DNA of 64,000 bases from assembly GCF_015832195.1 (NCBI RefSeq), contig NC_052017.1, positions 106,242,929 through 106,306,928 on the forward strand, read 5' to 3'. The translations under genes and the position numbers were made by a program. The stretch comes from Motacilla alba alba. Lineage: Eukaryota > Chordata > Aves > Passeriformes > Motacillidae. Below, piece by piece: positions 14,256 through 27,600 of the stretch (position 1 is the first letter of the stretch; each line of letters starts with the position of its first letter). Under the pieces are notes generated by a model. It was not told where the DNA came from. It worked only from the letters and a program-made list of their open reading frames with translations, and searched no databases.

Positions 14256-14512
14256 AAATCCTAGAAATTAGAGGCTGAGATAACCTAGGGAATCATCTTG
14301 TCCATCCCCTGACAATGCAGATTATTTTCTACTATATTTTTACTGTGGTTTTTTTCCAGTCTATTTTTAATGATTCTAGCAACGGGGTTTCCATCACTTT
14401 TCCTGGGGGACTATTCCACATTCTAATAGATCTCACTGTTAGGAAAATTTTCCTGATATTCAGTCTAAATTTTCCTTTGCTCAATTTCATCCCATTACTC
14501 CTAGATATGCCC
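14256..14512 (-). mobile_element. Ancient L3/CR1-like LINE 3' end
   Basis: In antisense orientation it carries the conserved 3' domain of the L3/CR1 group: CTAGAAATTAGAGGCTGAGA, CATCTTGTCCATCCCCTGAC, AATGATTCTAGCAACGGGG, CACATTCTAATAGATCTCAC, TGTTAGGAAAATTTTCCTGA and TTTCATCCCATTACTCC. It is clearly more diverged than the avian CR1 copies here. Such copies are shared widely among amniotes, so this one may predate birds. Confidence 0.75.
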
Positions 14513-17500
14513 AGTAGAGGTGGGTGAAAACTGAAAGTGAGTAGGCAAACCTGACACATTATGTGTGCTCAGAGCCAATTTACAGCAGCAGGTAAAGTGA
14601 TAGAGTCAATTTGCAGCATTCTGTAAGTGACAGAGAGGGTCTTAGGGCATGCACTCTCTGAAAATGGTTCTGAATCTTGATGAAAACCCCAAAGTGTAGA
14701 AAAATATCCGGAAGCTGTAATGACTTTATATTTTTTTGCAACTCTCTGGTTGAACACAACAAGAGTCCTCTATGAAGAGATAACAGATAGGGCACCTTGT
14801 TTATACTATAGCTGCCAATAAAACTTAAATTTATACAGGCATCTGAATAGCATGCATTCCATTGCACCAAACACTGCAAATTGTCATTTATTTGTACATG
14901 CTAGACAGAATTAAAATCCATCTCACAGTGCTTGAACTATTACCCACTAGATAATGAAACCCAGAGCTGAAAATTGCATTTATATTGTAAATGTTCTCGT
15001 GTAAGTAACTTTATGTCTGCATAATTTTCTGATACCCTGCTAATAAACTATCTAACAAAAGAAATTTGCTAAATCCCCTCTGCGTACACGCACATTGCTC
15101 TTTTTTTCGAGTTTCCCTTTTTTTTTTTTCCTTTTCATCCTTTCATGCACTATTATGGGCCTTACCTCTGTTTTCTTCCTTACTGCTAATTTATTTCCAA
15201 AGAGGCCGCCAGTCCTGCAAACATTTTGTTGTCCACATCACTAAACCTTTCAGACCATTCACCTGCTTTTCTTGTGGTGTAGAAAGTTCACAGATGTCAT
15301 CTCTTTATTCCTGGACATACCTATACGCTTTCTACCCCATCAACTTGTATTACTGAAAAAACTGTCCTGTATCTTACTCCTTATTTATATCCTTTCTTAT
15401 GTCACATCTTCCCCAGCACCTTTTACTGATGGTCCCCAAAAACCTTTCTGCATCAGCCTTCACCCAGTGTTTGTGTCTAATGAAAATTGCAACGTTCTTG
15501 GGTGGGGATAGTGCCTTCCCTTATATCCATAACGGTAGATGACAAAGCTTGGGAAGTCGTTTGCAGTAGGGAGTGGTAAGGCCCCTGCAGCAGGAAGGAA
15601 GATGGTTTTCACAGCCTGTTGAACAGCAATCTAGCCTCCTTTGAAAGTGTGAAATGTTCAGCAGACAAAAGAAAACTAAAATACTCTGTTAATCTCATGG
15701 TGATATGAGGAACTTCACAGGGACATGGTCAGAGTTGTATCTAGACACTTAGCTAGTGGCTAGTCTTGGTTAGTCGTAAAAAAACCCATGGAAATGGTCT
15801 ACTGGTTACTAAATAGTTACATCTGGAAGAAACACAAGTCACAGGCACTGGAATTTCTGGCTCATTCACAGTCATGTGCTACAAATTCTACCCTTGGGGA
15901 GGGATTCAGAAACTGGGACAGGCAAGGAAAAGAAGGGGCTTGTGTGGGACTGCAAGGAAATCCAGTACTTGTAAAAAGTCACAGTGTGATGAGGGCAAGC
16001 AACAAAAGCTATGTCTGAGACTTGTGGGAAGTGGAGAGGACTATGAAGTTCACAGGACAGGAAAAGAGGTGAGAAGAAAGATCAGCTTGGGTGTCGGGGA
16101 TGCATGTCTGATGTCTCACTGGGGCTCTTGGGGCTGCTTGTGTCCCTGGCAGTGACAGGAATGCTTTAGAATGGTTAAGAGGGGGAGTAATCTTTCCAGA
16201 CACTTAGCACAGCCTCAGAAACATGCTGTCCAGGGATCTGTGTGTGCAGTCCTGTGGTTTTGGTCAAGAGGATGATCACCAGAATGTATCACAACTGTTT
16301 CTTCTGACCTTGGATTTTGTTAATCCAAACAGCCTTTTCTATTTTCCTCATCTTTCCTTCTTTTTGCAATGAGTCCACCTACTGCTCCAGATGCCACTTT
16401 TTTCTCACATGTATTTAATCATATAAACCACCTGATCTTCACCCTGAAGCATCTTTCACAGCTTTTTAGTCTTTTCTTGGTTGGAACTCAAGATAAGTGT
16501 TTTGAGCAAAACAACAACAACAAAAAAAACCCCTCTGCATCATTGTATAACTGTAAAATAAGATGTTGTCTCTCTTTGTAGCAAACTGCTATAGTTGAGG
16601 CCAGCAGGTGCATTCAAACTGGAATTATGTCAGTGTCTGATCATCTCCTGTAGGGAAATTCTGCTCCAAGAATTCTGCTCTAAGAATTCACTTCTCACCA
16701 CAGTCCTGTAAAGTCCTCCACATGCCTTACCCGTATTACCCTTTTGATTGTCCTCTCCCATAGGTGAGGAAGTTAACAACACTTATTATAAGCAGTGCTC
16801 TTTATCAGAAGTTGTCCTGGTAGAGAATAGGCATTAATCTTTAAATATATTTAGGAATCAGAGGAAAGTGTTGTATCAACTCCATCTGTCTTCATTGTTT
16901 GTTAGGAGAACATTCACAATCTCATCTTTGCACTCCTTTCATCATGTTTCCCTCATTGATCCCATGTTTCTCTGACTCTGCTGCTTACAGTGCTCCCTGT
17001 GACCCATTCATCCACGCTGCTCTCTGCCTTCTTTCATGCCATTTGAGCTAGCTTTTCCCATCTCCTTCCTCCAGGTCTTGCCTTAAAACCCATGGGAGTG
17101 CTATCCTGAGATTCTCACCACTTGTGTTGCCAAGCCCTTTTTCTTCTCAGCATTGATTGTAATTTGTTTTGATGTGTTAACTCATAAGCCCTTTCGGCCA
17201 ACAATCTTGACTCCTCGATTCTTTCAACAGTTGTCAGATATTTTGCCAGCTAGCTGATGAAACACTTTGTCTGTGTGGTGATAAGTAGTAAGCCTAAATT
17301 TCAATGTTGTCCTTCATTTAAGATATCTGTAAAAGGAGGTTAGTACAGGTCTCCAACTGAATATAAAACTTAGGAGTGTTAGAGATAGAGAGGATTTGCT
17401 GAGATGGAGCTGTGCAGAAGAGCCAGTGTACAAGGGGAAAGAAGATGCAGCCCTCTGAACAGATCTAATGCACAGTTTCTCAGCATAACTGTGCCTGTCT

Positions 17501-18057
17501 TAGGCAGCAATCCTCTCTCCTGGGTGCTATTGTATGTGGGGGCCCTAAATAGGCTCACATTTGGGGTTGATCTTCTAAGAGTCACGAAAAGTAGAATGCA
17601 TTTCACCTCTAACCCCATCACACAGTTGTCTACTCTACACTACTAAGACCTTTTTCTGTTTGTCACTGGTTTCAGAACATTAAACTTTTGTCCTGTCTGT
17701 GACTCTTTGGCTAGGCATACTTACCTCTGTTTATGGCTGGAGGAAGTGTCTCCTTAAGGTGTTTCTGCCTTTGGTGTGCAGACTCCGACCTTCCCACAGG
17801 CTCCAAGGGAAGGATAATGGTGGGATTTTTTTTTTTTTTTTGGACAGGATTCTGGCAGAAAGGGCTGTGGCAAGAAATCTGCATGATTAACACTTTCCCT
17901 GAAAAAGCAGAACTTTGTACATTCTTATAAATTATCAGAACTGTATCTGAAGTATCTCCCTCATCAATTTCTCATTCTAATTGAAATAACGTGGTCAGGT
18001 CACAAGATAAAAGCCTGGTGTCAACGCTGGGACACCATTCAAGCACAGAAATTATGA
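14513..18057. other. Gene-free intergenic DNA
   Basis: No coding signature. The interval 16980-17230 faintly resembles the 3' part of an old amniote LINE (CTTGCCTTAAAACCCATGG, then GATTGTAATTTG), too weak to name. Confidence 0.55.
17826..17841 (+). repeat. T16 homopolymer
   Basis: Sixteen uninterrupted T. Confidence 0.98.
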
Positions 18058-18928
18058 GCTTGTATTCTTGAACCAATAACAAATCTGCTCTTGGAAAACA
18101 AAACTGGCCAAAAAGAATTAAAGCAAGACCAGAAGGCGCTAAAACAAGAGTTGGAAACTTTACAAAAGGAATTACAGCAGTATCTGGAGGTTTCCCAGAA
18201 ATGGCTGAAGTGATTTGCAGGCAAAGGTAAACTTTCTGTTGGAGTAATGACTACAAAATGTCCTAACAAATTGAGAAGGCCTGTCTGAATTGGAAAGGAC
18301 AAAAAGGTAAAAGGCAACAAGACTGCCGTAGCTGCTTCTAGGCAGGGAGTCACCATCTGGGAACCCACTAGCAGGGATGAAGAGGAACAAAGACTCACTG
18401 GCTGAAGTTCAGCTCCAGGAAGAAATGTCTAGTCACAGACCCATCATGGTAGCCAGCCATCTGGATGTTTAGTTTGGCCAGTCAGAGAGCTTAGGCAAAA
18501 ATATTTATTGTACTTCATCTGTTTGGGTGCCAAAGTCAAAGGGTCCCATCAGAGAGGCTGGACTTTCTGAGGTCAAAAAATACAAATATCTAATATCTTT
18601 TAGGAAAGACTCTGTTTGAGACTTACTTTACTAAGTATAGCATTATGGACTGAATGAAAGCTGATGAATACAGAGAAGAAGGGTTCCAGCAGCAAGGCTG
18701 AATAACCATGCCCAGAGAGTGACATAGCTCTGATTTCTCAAAAACAGGCTTCAGGCAAACCTTTGCTTCTTGATTGAAGCCGTCCATAGATCTGAGCTGA
18801 TCCAGGCCCAACTAAAAGTCAGAAGAAAAAGAAAAACAAAAGATAAAATCCTACAGGAACTGCAAGAGAATCGGCAGAAACTTGAGTTCCTGGCATGTAC
18901 AGATAACAGTGAGGGCTTTCAAGGATAA
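18058..18928 (+). pseudogene. Decayed coding-like stretch upstream of ERVL LTR, possible retroviral internal region
   Basis: Three short open blocks on the plus strand look like remnants of a Lys/Glu/Gln/Leu-rich protein. The first, 18058-18213, has 51 codons and a heptad-like coiled-coil pattern with motifs such as KQELETLQKELQQ. The second, 18304-18405, has 33 codons in the same frame. The third, 18845-18928, has 27 codons in another frame with LQELQENRQKL. Stops and at least one frame change separate them, so no functional protein is possible. The position, ending about 330 bp before a same-strand ERVL LTR, suggests a gag-like or other internal retroviral segment. The sequence just before the first block, TGGTGTCAACGCTGGGACACC at 18018-18038, is weakly like a leucine-type primer site. 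This assignment is inference; a retrocopy of a coiled-coil host gene is the alternative. Confidence 0.4.
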
Positions 18929-19255
18929 ACTGGAGAGAGATCGATTCAAAGGTGCTCAACTGGACTTAGTCTTTTACACTAAGGTCAGGGAATGGCAGCC
19001 AAAGACACTCCAAGGGATTTCCAAAGTTTACCATGGAAACTGAGATTTTCCTCTTGCACTCATACACCAGAGGAAGAAGCAGTTTCTGGTGACAGAGATA
19101 AAGGACAATCACTACAAATTTTCTAACTGCAGTTCTGTAAAAGGCAAAGAGAATACAAATGTACCTCATGATGTTATTGAAAATTAATAAAATGAGAAAT
19201 TTGGCCCAGTAAAATGAAGGTGAGAATAATATGAAGTTCATTTGAAAATTGGGCC

Positions 19256-19659
19256 TGTGAAATGAAATATGGCCAGAACCTGGAGGCTGTTCTATGCCAC
19301 CTCACATCATTTCCAGGGGCAGACGAAGGCACAATATTCCAGTCAATGGTGGTGTGGTTGGGTGGTCGGGTATTGTCAGGGTTTCCTCATAGTACAATGG
19401 TGAGCAATCACGTGTGAATTGTTGGCCTTTTGTACCCTGCTATAATATTGTTGATGTTACTGCATTTCCTTATCTCATCGCTGTTTCCAGTAAATTGTTC
19501 TTATCTTAACGCATGATCTTTACCATTTGTGCTTCCAGTTCTCTTCTCCAGCCCAATGCAAGGGAGGGACAAGGAAGAGGGGAGTGAGTGAATGGCACAT
19601 AGTTTGGAATGTGTCAGTGGGAACACTAAATTGGGGAATACCGTTCCTGGACTACAATA
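19256..19659 (+). mobile_element. ERVL-type LTR (older relative of the 61505 LTR)
   Basis: The 3' half aligns by eye with the LTR at 61505-61896: TTTCCAGTAAATTGTTCTTAT, TGATCTTTACC, GCAAGGGAGGG, GTGTCAGTGGGAACACTAAA and a degenerate end ACTACAATA. The left edge is set at a TG at 19256 by analogy in length and is uncertain; no clear target duplication is seen. It is more diverged than the 61505 copy. Coding-like residues lie directly upstream (18058-18928), so it may be the 3' LTR of a decayed provirus rather than a solo LTR. Confidence 0.75.
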
Positions 19660-20429
19660 CCTGGGGAGACCACCATTGCTTCATCAAGAACTTCTTTTCC
19701 AGCTCAGGGAATGGATAGACATCAAACAGAACAAGCAAAACTCATGCTTGTGTAAAAGGAGCAGCACACCATTTTCATCTCAAGCTGGACAGCTAACAAC
19801 AATAATAGGAATTTTGGGGTTTGAAAATGTAATAGAATTGATAAAATGTGAAGGAATTGTAGACATTGCCTCAAACCTTACATTTATTAGACCAGACAAG
19901 CAGAAAAGACTGGGGATTTGGGAGATTCAAAACAGAACCTCCTAATTGATTTCAAATGGAGAGAATATCTGGGGAACGTGAAGGCATCCAAAACTGGAAA
20001 AACAGATTCAGAAACTGGGACCTCTGTAATTTGAACAAGAAATGTGAGTAACTGAGGTAATAGATGAACTAATACATGAGATAGAGTTTATCATAGCTAG
20101 TAACAATCAGAAAGGTGTATTCCAAATACGATCTTTGAGAGTTCCTTTTGAAGATGCAGGATAGCTGAAACAAATCTATAAATGTGGGAAAGCTTAAACT
20201 TTCTGTAATTTTGCTGTATTAAAATATGGGAAAATTTTATCATGACTTTGACTAAAATAAGGTGACATCACTTCAGTGATCTGAGTTGAGGGAAAGAATG
20301 TAGGTCAGGTTATCTCTTTCAGACCACTATGTCTAGCTACCAGCCTTTAAGATAACTTTAAGAGGTAGATAAACATGTGTTTTCACCCACAATAGAAAAA
20401 AGGTGAGACAGAAAAGAGGCTTTTCTTGA

Positions 20430-20640
20430 TAGTTTTTTTTTTTTTTGAGAAGCATGGGGATGGTGTAAAACCCAAGTAGATAAGACACAGATCAACCCAA
20501 GAGCAAGAGAAAGGATACTTTTATTTTTCACGGGAAGCTGCAGAGAAGCTTAGAGCAAGGAAATTGCCTGTCTCTGGATCCTTCTCATGTCAAGAAATCA
20601 GGAATTGGTACATTTGTTTAAATATACTACATGTATGTGA
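20430..20640 (-). mobile_element. Possible LTR R/U5-like segment (minus strand)
   Basis: On the minus strand a TATTTAA at 20624-20618 is followed about 95 nt later by AATAAA at 20525-20520 in GAAAAATAAAAGTATCC, then a T/C-rich stretch ending near an A-run (plus-strand T-run at 20440-20452). The layout resembles an LTR promoter and poly(A) region. No ends, duplication or family match can be shown. Confidence 0.25.
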
Positions 20641-21359
20641 ATAGACATATTTCATCAAATACACAATCTCCATCACCCATTTCCCCTCCTAATTACAATT
20701 ATATAGAAATTTAGCTACCTGCTCACATCTAAAGGAGTCACAAAGCTTCCCACCTTGATGATAAGATGCAATGCAGTAAAGAGGATCAGTAATAACAGAT
20801 CCATGTTTTCTAGCGGAGAACTTAAATACAAAAATCCAGGCTCAAAAGGATCTTCTGCCATGTTCCTCACAAAATTCTTCCAGGACTTAAAGAAAAGTTT
20901 GGTTCTCAGAAGAATACTCCAGATTTAAACACACTTTTTTTCCTAGTTGCAGAATGTAGAAGACAACATACATTTGAGTAGGAAAAACTGACAGAAACAG
21001 AAAAAGTGATGTGGAGCGACAGGGTGGATATTCTTTACTGATAAGGAGAGACAAGTTTGTGAGGAGGAAAACATTATGATCAATAATCAGCAACAGCTCA
21101 AACTGAGTGGCTGAGAAGCAAATTGAACAAGTGGAGCAGCACCTGATGTGGCTTGTTTTCTTTCCTGATTGACTGCTGGGTTTGATCTTTGTGTAAAAGT
21201 CTTGGATGATATCTACAGAGTCTGAAAAAGACATCCCTGAAGTCTCACCTATTTATTCCTTTATTTAGCAGATAGTCTGTGGGGAGCAAGGTTTGATCCA
21301 CAACAGAGGATCCTTTGAGTTGTAGTGTTTACCATGCTATCTCAAGCCCTAACCGCTTC

Positions 21360-21620
21360 ATTCTTTGTAATTTGATTATTTGGTCACGCCCTGGAATGCA
21401 AAGTATTACTCTGATGTATTTGTATAAACCTAGGCTCTTCAAATACAGTAAGTAGCTGAATGATGTATGTTAATGACATGCTCTCAATAATTTTTATAAT
21501 GCGAGATCTCAGCCCAGATTTAATGCTTAATATCCCTGGGATTCACATTGAAATTATTACGCACATTATGTATTCCATTCCTTGGACTTAGAATTAATTT
21601 CAAAACAGAGCAACTCAAAA
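21360..21620. promoter_or_regulatory. Candidate conserved noncoding element
   Basis: Repeat-free block with GGAATGCAAAGTATT (octamer-like), TTAATGACATGC, AATAATTTTTATAATGCG (HOX/CDX-like) and GAATTAATTTC. No coding potential is visible. It is a weak call based on motif density. Confidence 0.22.
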
Positions 21621-24600
21621 AAGAGCAAAAGTGCATCCTATTTGTTTTCTTGAGGGAGTTTGCATCAGTAACAGTCTATTTATTCTGGAGTTTCTGAAGT
21701 TAGAAATACCTTTTCCCTTCGCTATCTTTGATCTATCCTGATGGATTGTGCAGAACATTTCATTTCTGTGTCTTGTCTTAGTTATGTCATTTTTTCATTC
21801 ACTTGAAAAATATTTACCGTAGTAAAATTTACCTCCTTAAATAAAGGACACAGGTTGTTACAAAACAGTCTCGGGGAATCTTTGACATAAATCTGTCTGC
21901 CAGAAATAAGCAGGGAAAAAAAATAGCTGCTTCTCTAGGTCCCTTTTATGGAAGACTGCATAGGAGAATTCATAATCTGCATTGCTTTGATCGATCATTC
22001 AATCTTTGCATTGGTGATGTTTCTAATACAGGGGCTTAGCCTCTGGAATGACTCCAAACAGGATGGAACAAAGCAGCTAAACGTGTGTTAGGTTGTGATC
22101 TGAGTACTCTCAGGCAATAAATCTTTAATTTACAAGATTGGCAAGTGTCTCAAAATTAGAATTAAAGGAACATTTAGCATTAGTGATGTTCTCAGTGTTG
22201 TAAGAAATTGCTTTCCTAGACAGTTTTTGAAAGACTGGGTCTTACTTCCAAGCAGACTTCTAAAATATGTACTAAACCACTCTTTGGTTCGCCTCCTCAA
22301 AAATCAAGCCCAAAAGGCAGCAAAACGATGTAAAAGAGGAAAAGATGCTGAGGCTCATATTTATTGTAGTTCCACCTGATGGGATGATTTGTTCTAGCCG
22401 TGTTTCTATCCATCCTCTTGTCCCTGAGCGGGCCTTTTAGCTTAAACAGTACGGAGAGAAAACCCGTGTGAACTAGTCTGCTTAGGAAAGGGGAATTTTC
22501 CCTCAGGCATGAGGACAGCACCCTGGTAATGTTATTTGTGTGTGTAAGGGCAGAACAATCTCCCACAGTGGCTGAAGGAGGATTTCAGGTTTACCTACGC
22601 AGGTAGGTTTAAGCCTCAGGTGTGCATGGTTGCTTGGACACAAAATCCTCCTAGGCCAGAGTCGTAGAGGGTTCTAATTTCTCCTTCAGGCCTGCTGAAC
22701 CAAAATCTATCTGGTTCCCAGCTTTCCCCTTTCTGCTAGACGTGTCCCCGTGCACGGGTGAGCATCACACAGCTGGGATGCTGAAACAGTCCCACCTATT
22801 TCACAAAAAGTGCCGACAAGCTCCTCAAAACACCTTATCCCCTCCACCTCTGATGAATGCTCCAGCAAGTATTCCCTTAACAGCTCCAGCATCATACCAG
22901 GCAGAGCAAGTTGGGGAAATAACACCTCTTCTCAACTAAAGACTCCGTGAAGTTTTTATTTTAAGTACAGCAGGAACTGAAACATCCCAAGTGAGTGTCC
23001 TAATCCCCCTGCCTTGCCTCCATACTTTCTCTCCCTGGCTACTTAATTCTCTCTTACAAAATTGAGCTGCTTCACTGGTGACAAATTGGGAACAATCCCC
23101 CGCAGTCCCTGGCCTGTTAGTTATGGTATTCCCCCCATGAGATACTGGCTTGAAGCTTTTTCCAGTCGAGAAGTGAACTAAGGTCTCCTACAGCCACTGA
23201 AATACTTCTCCTAACCATGAAATGAGGCACATCTCTGAAGAACAGTGTTCCTGCCAATATGCCTTTCCATATGCAATTACCTTCTCCCCCTGCTCTGCTT
23301 TGGGATGGGGAAGAAGTGGGAATTTGGCCCTGAATGAAAGATTATTAGCTTCTTTCTCAGCAAGGGAAAGGACAGGGACATACAATAAGAATATTAATTT
23401 TAATGAGAAACTCAGACTGGCAAGAGAACTTTATTGGCAGAAGTGAAATTAGCTTTTCTACATAAACAGTTAGTGGTGTCAAGGGACTAGTCATTCATTG
23501 CCCAGAAGGAAAAAAACAAAACAAAACACAAGAGTCTTTAAGGGTCCTTACTCTCAAGAATGCTCTTCACTGTTTAATATAGAGAGGATTTGCTTTGTAC
23601 TTCAGAAAAAATCAAGTATGAAAGATATCATCCCTTTCCAGCATTTTGAAGCAGTAAATATCCAAATGGAACAAAGTACTTCAGGCTTCTCTCTTGACCC
23701 TTTGCCTTCTTCCACCTAGACATTTGCCCAGATGCTCTACATATTTATTTTTTAAAGCCACTTCCCAAGTCAGAAGGTAAGTTAAGTGTAAAAATCTTTG
23801 TGTTCATAAACCCATCCAGACCCATTTCTGCTTTGGTCCATTCTTGCAAGACTCACTTTTCCTTTTTTGCAGGGGAAAAAGCAAGACTGCTTTTCCTCTT
23901 TCAACCTCCCTCTTGCCACCCTGATCCTGGAAAACAAACTGTTATTGTTGGACTGTCTTTTTTTCCTGTTTTCCCCTTTCCAACTGCCCTTAGCTAAGAG
24001 GAATGGAGGGGGCACCAGGGGATCAAGGCCCCCCATTAAGGTGACAGATCATATGGGGACCAACAAGTGAAAGTCCTGAAGCAAAGGCTGTTTCTTGCCA
24101 CTTGAGCCACACATGTTAAGATAACTTTTGTGCTGCCAGGGCAAAAGGCAGCTGTGTAGCCTACTCAGTGGTTTTCTTCTTTGTGTGTTCGCTGGTAGGA
24201 TGGGATTTAACCCACAGAGTAAGAAACCATGGAAGAATTACAGATTATGCAGTATACAGCTTCCCAGAAGGAAGGTTTTATCTTGTTCCCCTCGATATTG
24301 TGAAGAAAAATAATAATTTGTGTTGGAGAACAAGAATGCAGCCAGCCAGCTGCAAAGGGTGCTATGCAGTAGAAGTGATCCCATTTTATACTTGAGAGTA
24401 GAGCCAAAAGGAGAATAGTCACTAAGGCTTATTTCTTCACAGAAACTGGACACGTCTGTGAGCATACTTTTGTTGTTTTTTGGGGGGTTTTTTACCCCAG
24501 CACAGTAGGAGGCAAATGCATGTAGATGCTCTAATATTTCCATTTCTGTACTGCCCAGCCATGACCACTACGTTGCCTGTATCAGAGGCCAGCAAAGCCA

Positions 24601-27600
24601 GGACAGTGAGGACATACAGGGTGAAGCTACTGCTGGCAAGAAGTAAAAGAAAAAAAAGCAAAATAGCCACTCCTATACCCTGTAGCTGTTGCCTGACTTC
24701 TCTGGGTTCCAAGCAGTAACAAGATCTTTAAGTTCCTCTTTTGAGGGATTTCCCCTTATTACATCCCAAAACCTTGCTCTGGTTTCTCCCTTCAGGGCCA
24801 GAGCAGCCAGGCAGACATACCTGGGTGCCTTGCCTCTGCCTCTGTGGTGCCAACAAGCATGGAGGGAGACTCATTTACACCAACAAAAAAATGATTGTGC
24901 AACTATTGACTAATCAGAACACAGTTTGTCAAGGAAAAAATATTGCTTGTGCATCAACATTCACTTCAGGTTTTTTTCTGAAGATAAACTAAATCCCATT
25001 TACATCCAGCTGCCACATCACAGTAATTCTGAACACATTCAGTTTACGTATGACTTTGTTCATCCTTTTTCTCATCTTGAAAATGGGATAAAAATCTATC
25101 TCAAAATATATTCTGCTATAATTAAACAAATACAGTCAGGATTCAGAGCCATCTGTATTTCATACCATCCTTCGTAATGTCTCGATATCACAAACTCCAA
25201 GGAGTAACACTATACATTAATGGGAACATGTGTCGTATCTACTTGCTCTTTATGACTTACAGGCTATCTATATTATCCCCATGTCTCCAAATCTCTGAAA
25301 ACAAGTGTAAATAGTAATTCTTATTAACTGCAGAGACACCTGCACTGATATGGACAAATCTGGTCAACAGCAGGTTCCCCTGCTGTTTTACTAAGCCTGC
25401 AACATGCTCCTGTCTCTGGCAGATGCTCCTGTTTTGTATTACTTCTAGGCAGATATCAACTTCATGCACTTTTTGAAATTCCTTTCAGGAACCACTGTCC
25501 TTCTGGCTACCAACGGCCTTTCGCTGGAACAAAGTAATGAAGAGATCAGGGAGGTACCAGGAGACTGAATTTCGGTCCTGAAAATTATTGGCAGTTTTTG
25601 TAATCTTCTCATATCCCTTCTGCTAGGGATTAGCAGCAGCAAGAAGAGTAGGTTTACTGGGGAAGTCTGGTAAAATAAACAAACATTACCCGTCTAAGCA
25701 TCCACCCATTAAATACCAGTCAAATTACCAGTTTAAGCACCTAGGATTGCTAAATACCTTTCTTGAGCACACTAATAGGTAATACTTCTCTTCGTGAAAG
25801 CTCTGAGTATTTCTACGAAGAAAGAACAGCATGAGAGAAAAAAAGTAACATAGCATCAGCCTGGGAAAATACAGCAATAAACAAACCCAAATGAATCATA
25901 AATGGAACACTCTCCTCAGTGGATTTTGACTGTGCTTGCAGCTCATGGAAGCACAGGGCTGAAGGGATCCCTTGGATCATTTAGTGCAAAGCTGGGTGGT
26001 GACAGACAACAATTTAACGTCATTCTTTTCTTAAAACAAAGAAGCAATATCATAACACTTTCCAGGGTCCTGTCCCATGTGTTTTTCTACCAGATATCTC
26101 TTCCCAAACCATACTGCTGGTTGTTTGCCTAGTGTGGGCCCTGCAGGGAGATATCTGCCTTGCAGAGACAGGGTGCTGCTGGGCAGCATCAGAGGCAGTG
26201 CAGGTCTCCATGAGGCATTGCTCTTTCTGACTTAGCTCCATGTCCCCGTGGCTTTCCTGGCACCCCATCTGTTTTCAAAGTCTTGAGGCTATTAGAACAA
26301 TATCAAACATGAAGGGCCAGAATCTTGTAAGAGTCTGAAAATCCTGAAAAATTGACTGGCTTCCATTGCAATGGGCCGTTTTCCTTCCTGTTGCACTTCT
26401 CAGAGGAAGAAATCCTGGGTCTGTAAGGTTTTTAAAGCCTTTTGTTCCCAGAGATGCAGAAGGAACAGTCTAGAGCTGCACACCACAGACTGAGATACCT
26501 GAGCAGTTTCACCCATGGAGGCACAGCTCTGTGTGGTGCAGCTTGGGACTCTGGGACCTTTGGAACAGGCTCCCACAGAAGGGTGTTTCTACCCCAAAAC
26601 CACCATGATTTAATCACTGCATGATATTTCCATGTAAATGTAGCTGACTAAGGAAAGGGAAGAGTAGCTTGTGAGGCTATGTAGAGCTTTCCTTTGTCCA
26701 GAAGCAAGAACAGATCCAATATAGATGCATAAACTGAATAGCTTCCTCTATGTCTTAAATAGAAATACAGACATATGATGTACTAAACCAGAGTCTACAA
26801 GTGACATGCCAGCATGGCAATTAGGAGCACACAAAAAAATGAATACAAGCAGTGAAATTAAAAGGAAGCATTGTTGGAATTGTTAATTGTATGGTAATTG
26901 GAAGTCAAAGCAAGGACTATTTAAAAATCCAGGTTGTCTACTAGGAGTTCACAGACCAACAGCACGTCAACAAAAATTAGGAAAGGAGTCCAGATTTTAA
27001 TTGTAAATGGGATACTAATCAGCAGCAACTCAGTTTCCCAAGTGTCAGTCAGAGGTGGTTGCTTGACATTTTACATTTTACTTTTTGCTTTAACAAAAGC
27101 CCACCAATGGCCTGTATAGGGGAAAGTTCCTAGTAACTACTGGTAACTACTACATGTTTAACTACACAGCAGAAGGATCTACTTGGATAAATCTCCAAAG
27201 CCTCACGTATAAATGTCTACATCCTAATTATGTAATTAGGGGTGTGAATACATACAAGATGTCTGCAGCAAACCCTTGTACAGCGGCAGGAGAGTCAGCA
27301 CTGCACGTTACTATTGCTACTCATTTTTCCTGCACTTCGGCTTTGCTGAAAGACAGCTCCGAGTAGTGTTCTTTGTCGTATTTCTGGGGAAACATTGCAG
27401 AGTTAAATACCAGGGCTAATATGGGTAATTCTCTGAGAGGCAGACATTAACTGTTCCCTGATTTCTTTCTTGCCTACACAGGGAATGTACAGCACATTTT
27501 GGTGGGGTCACACACAAGGGCTTTCACTCATTCCTTGCGATGATACCTGGGGCACACCAAGAACATCTCCCTGGAGACTTAGACCAAAATATCTACTATA

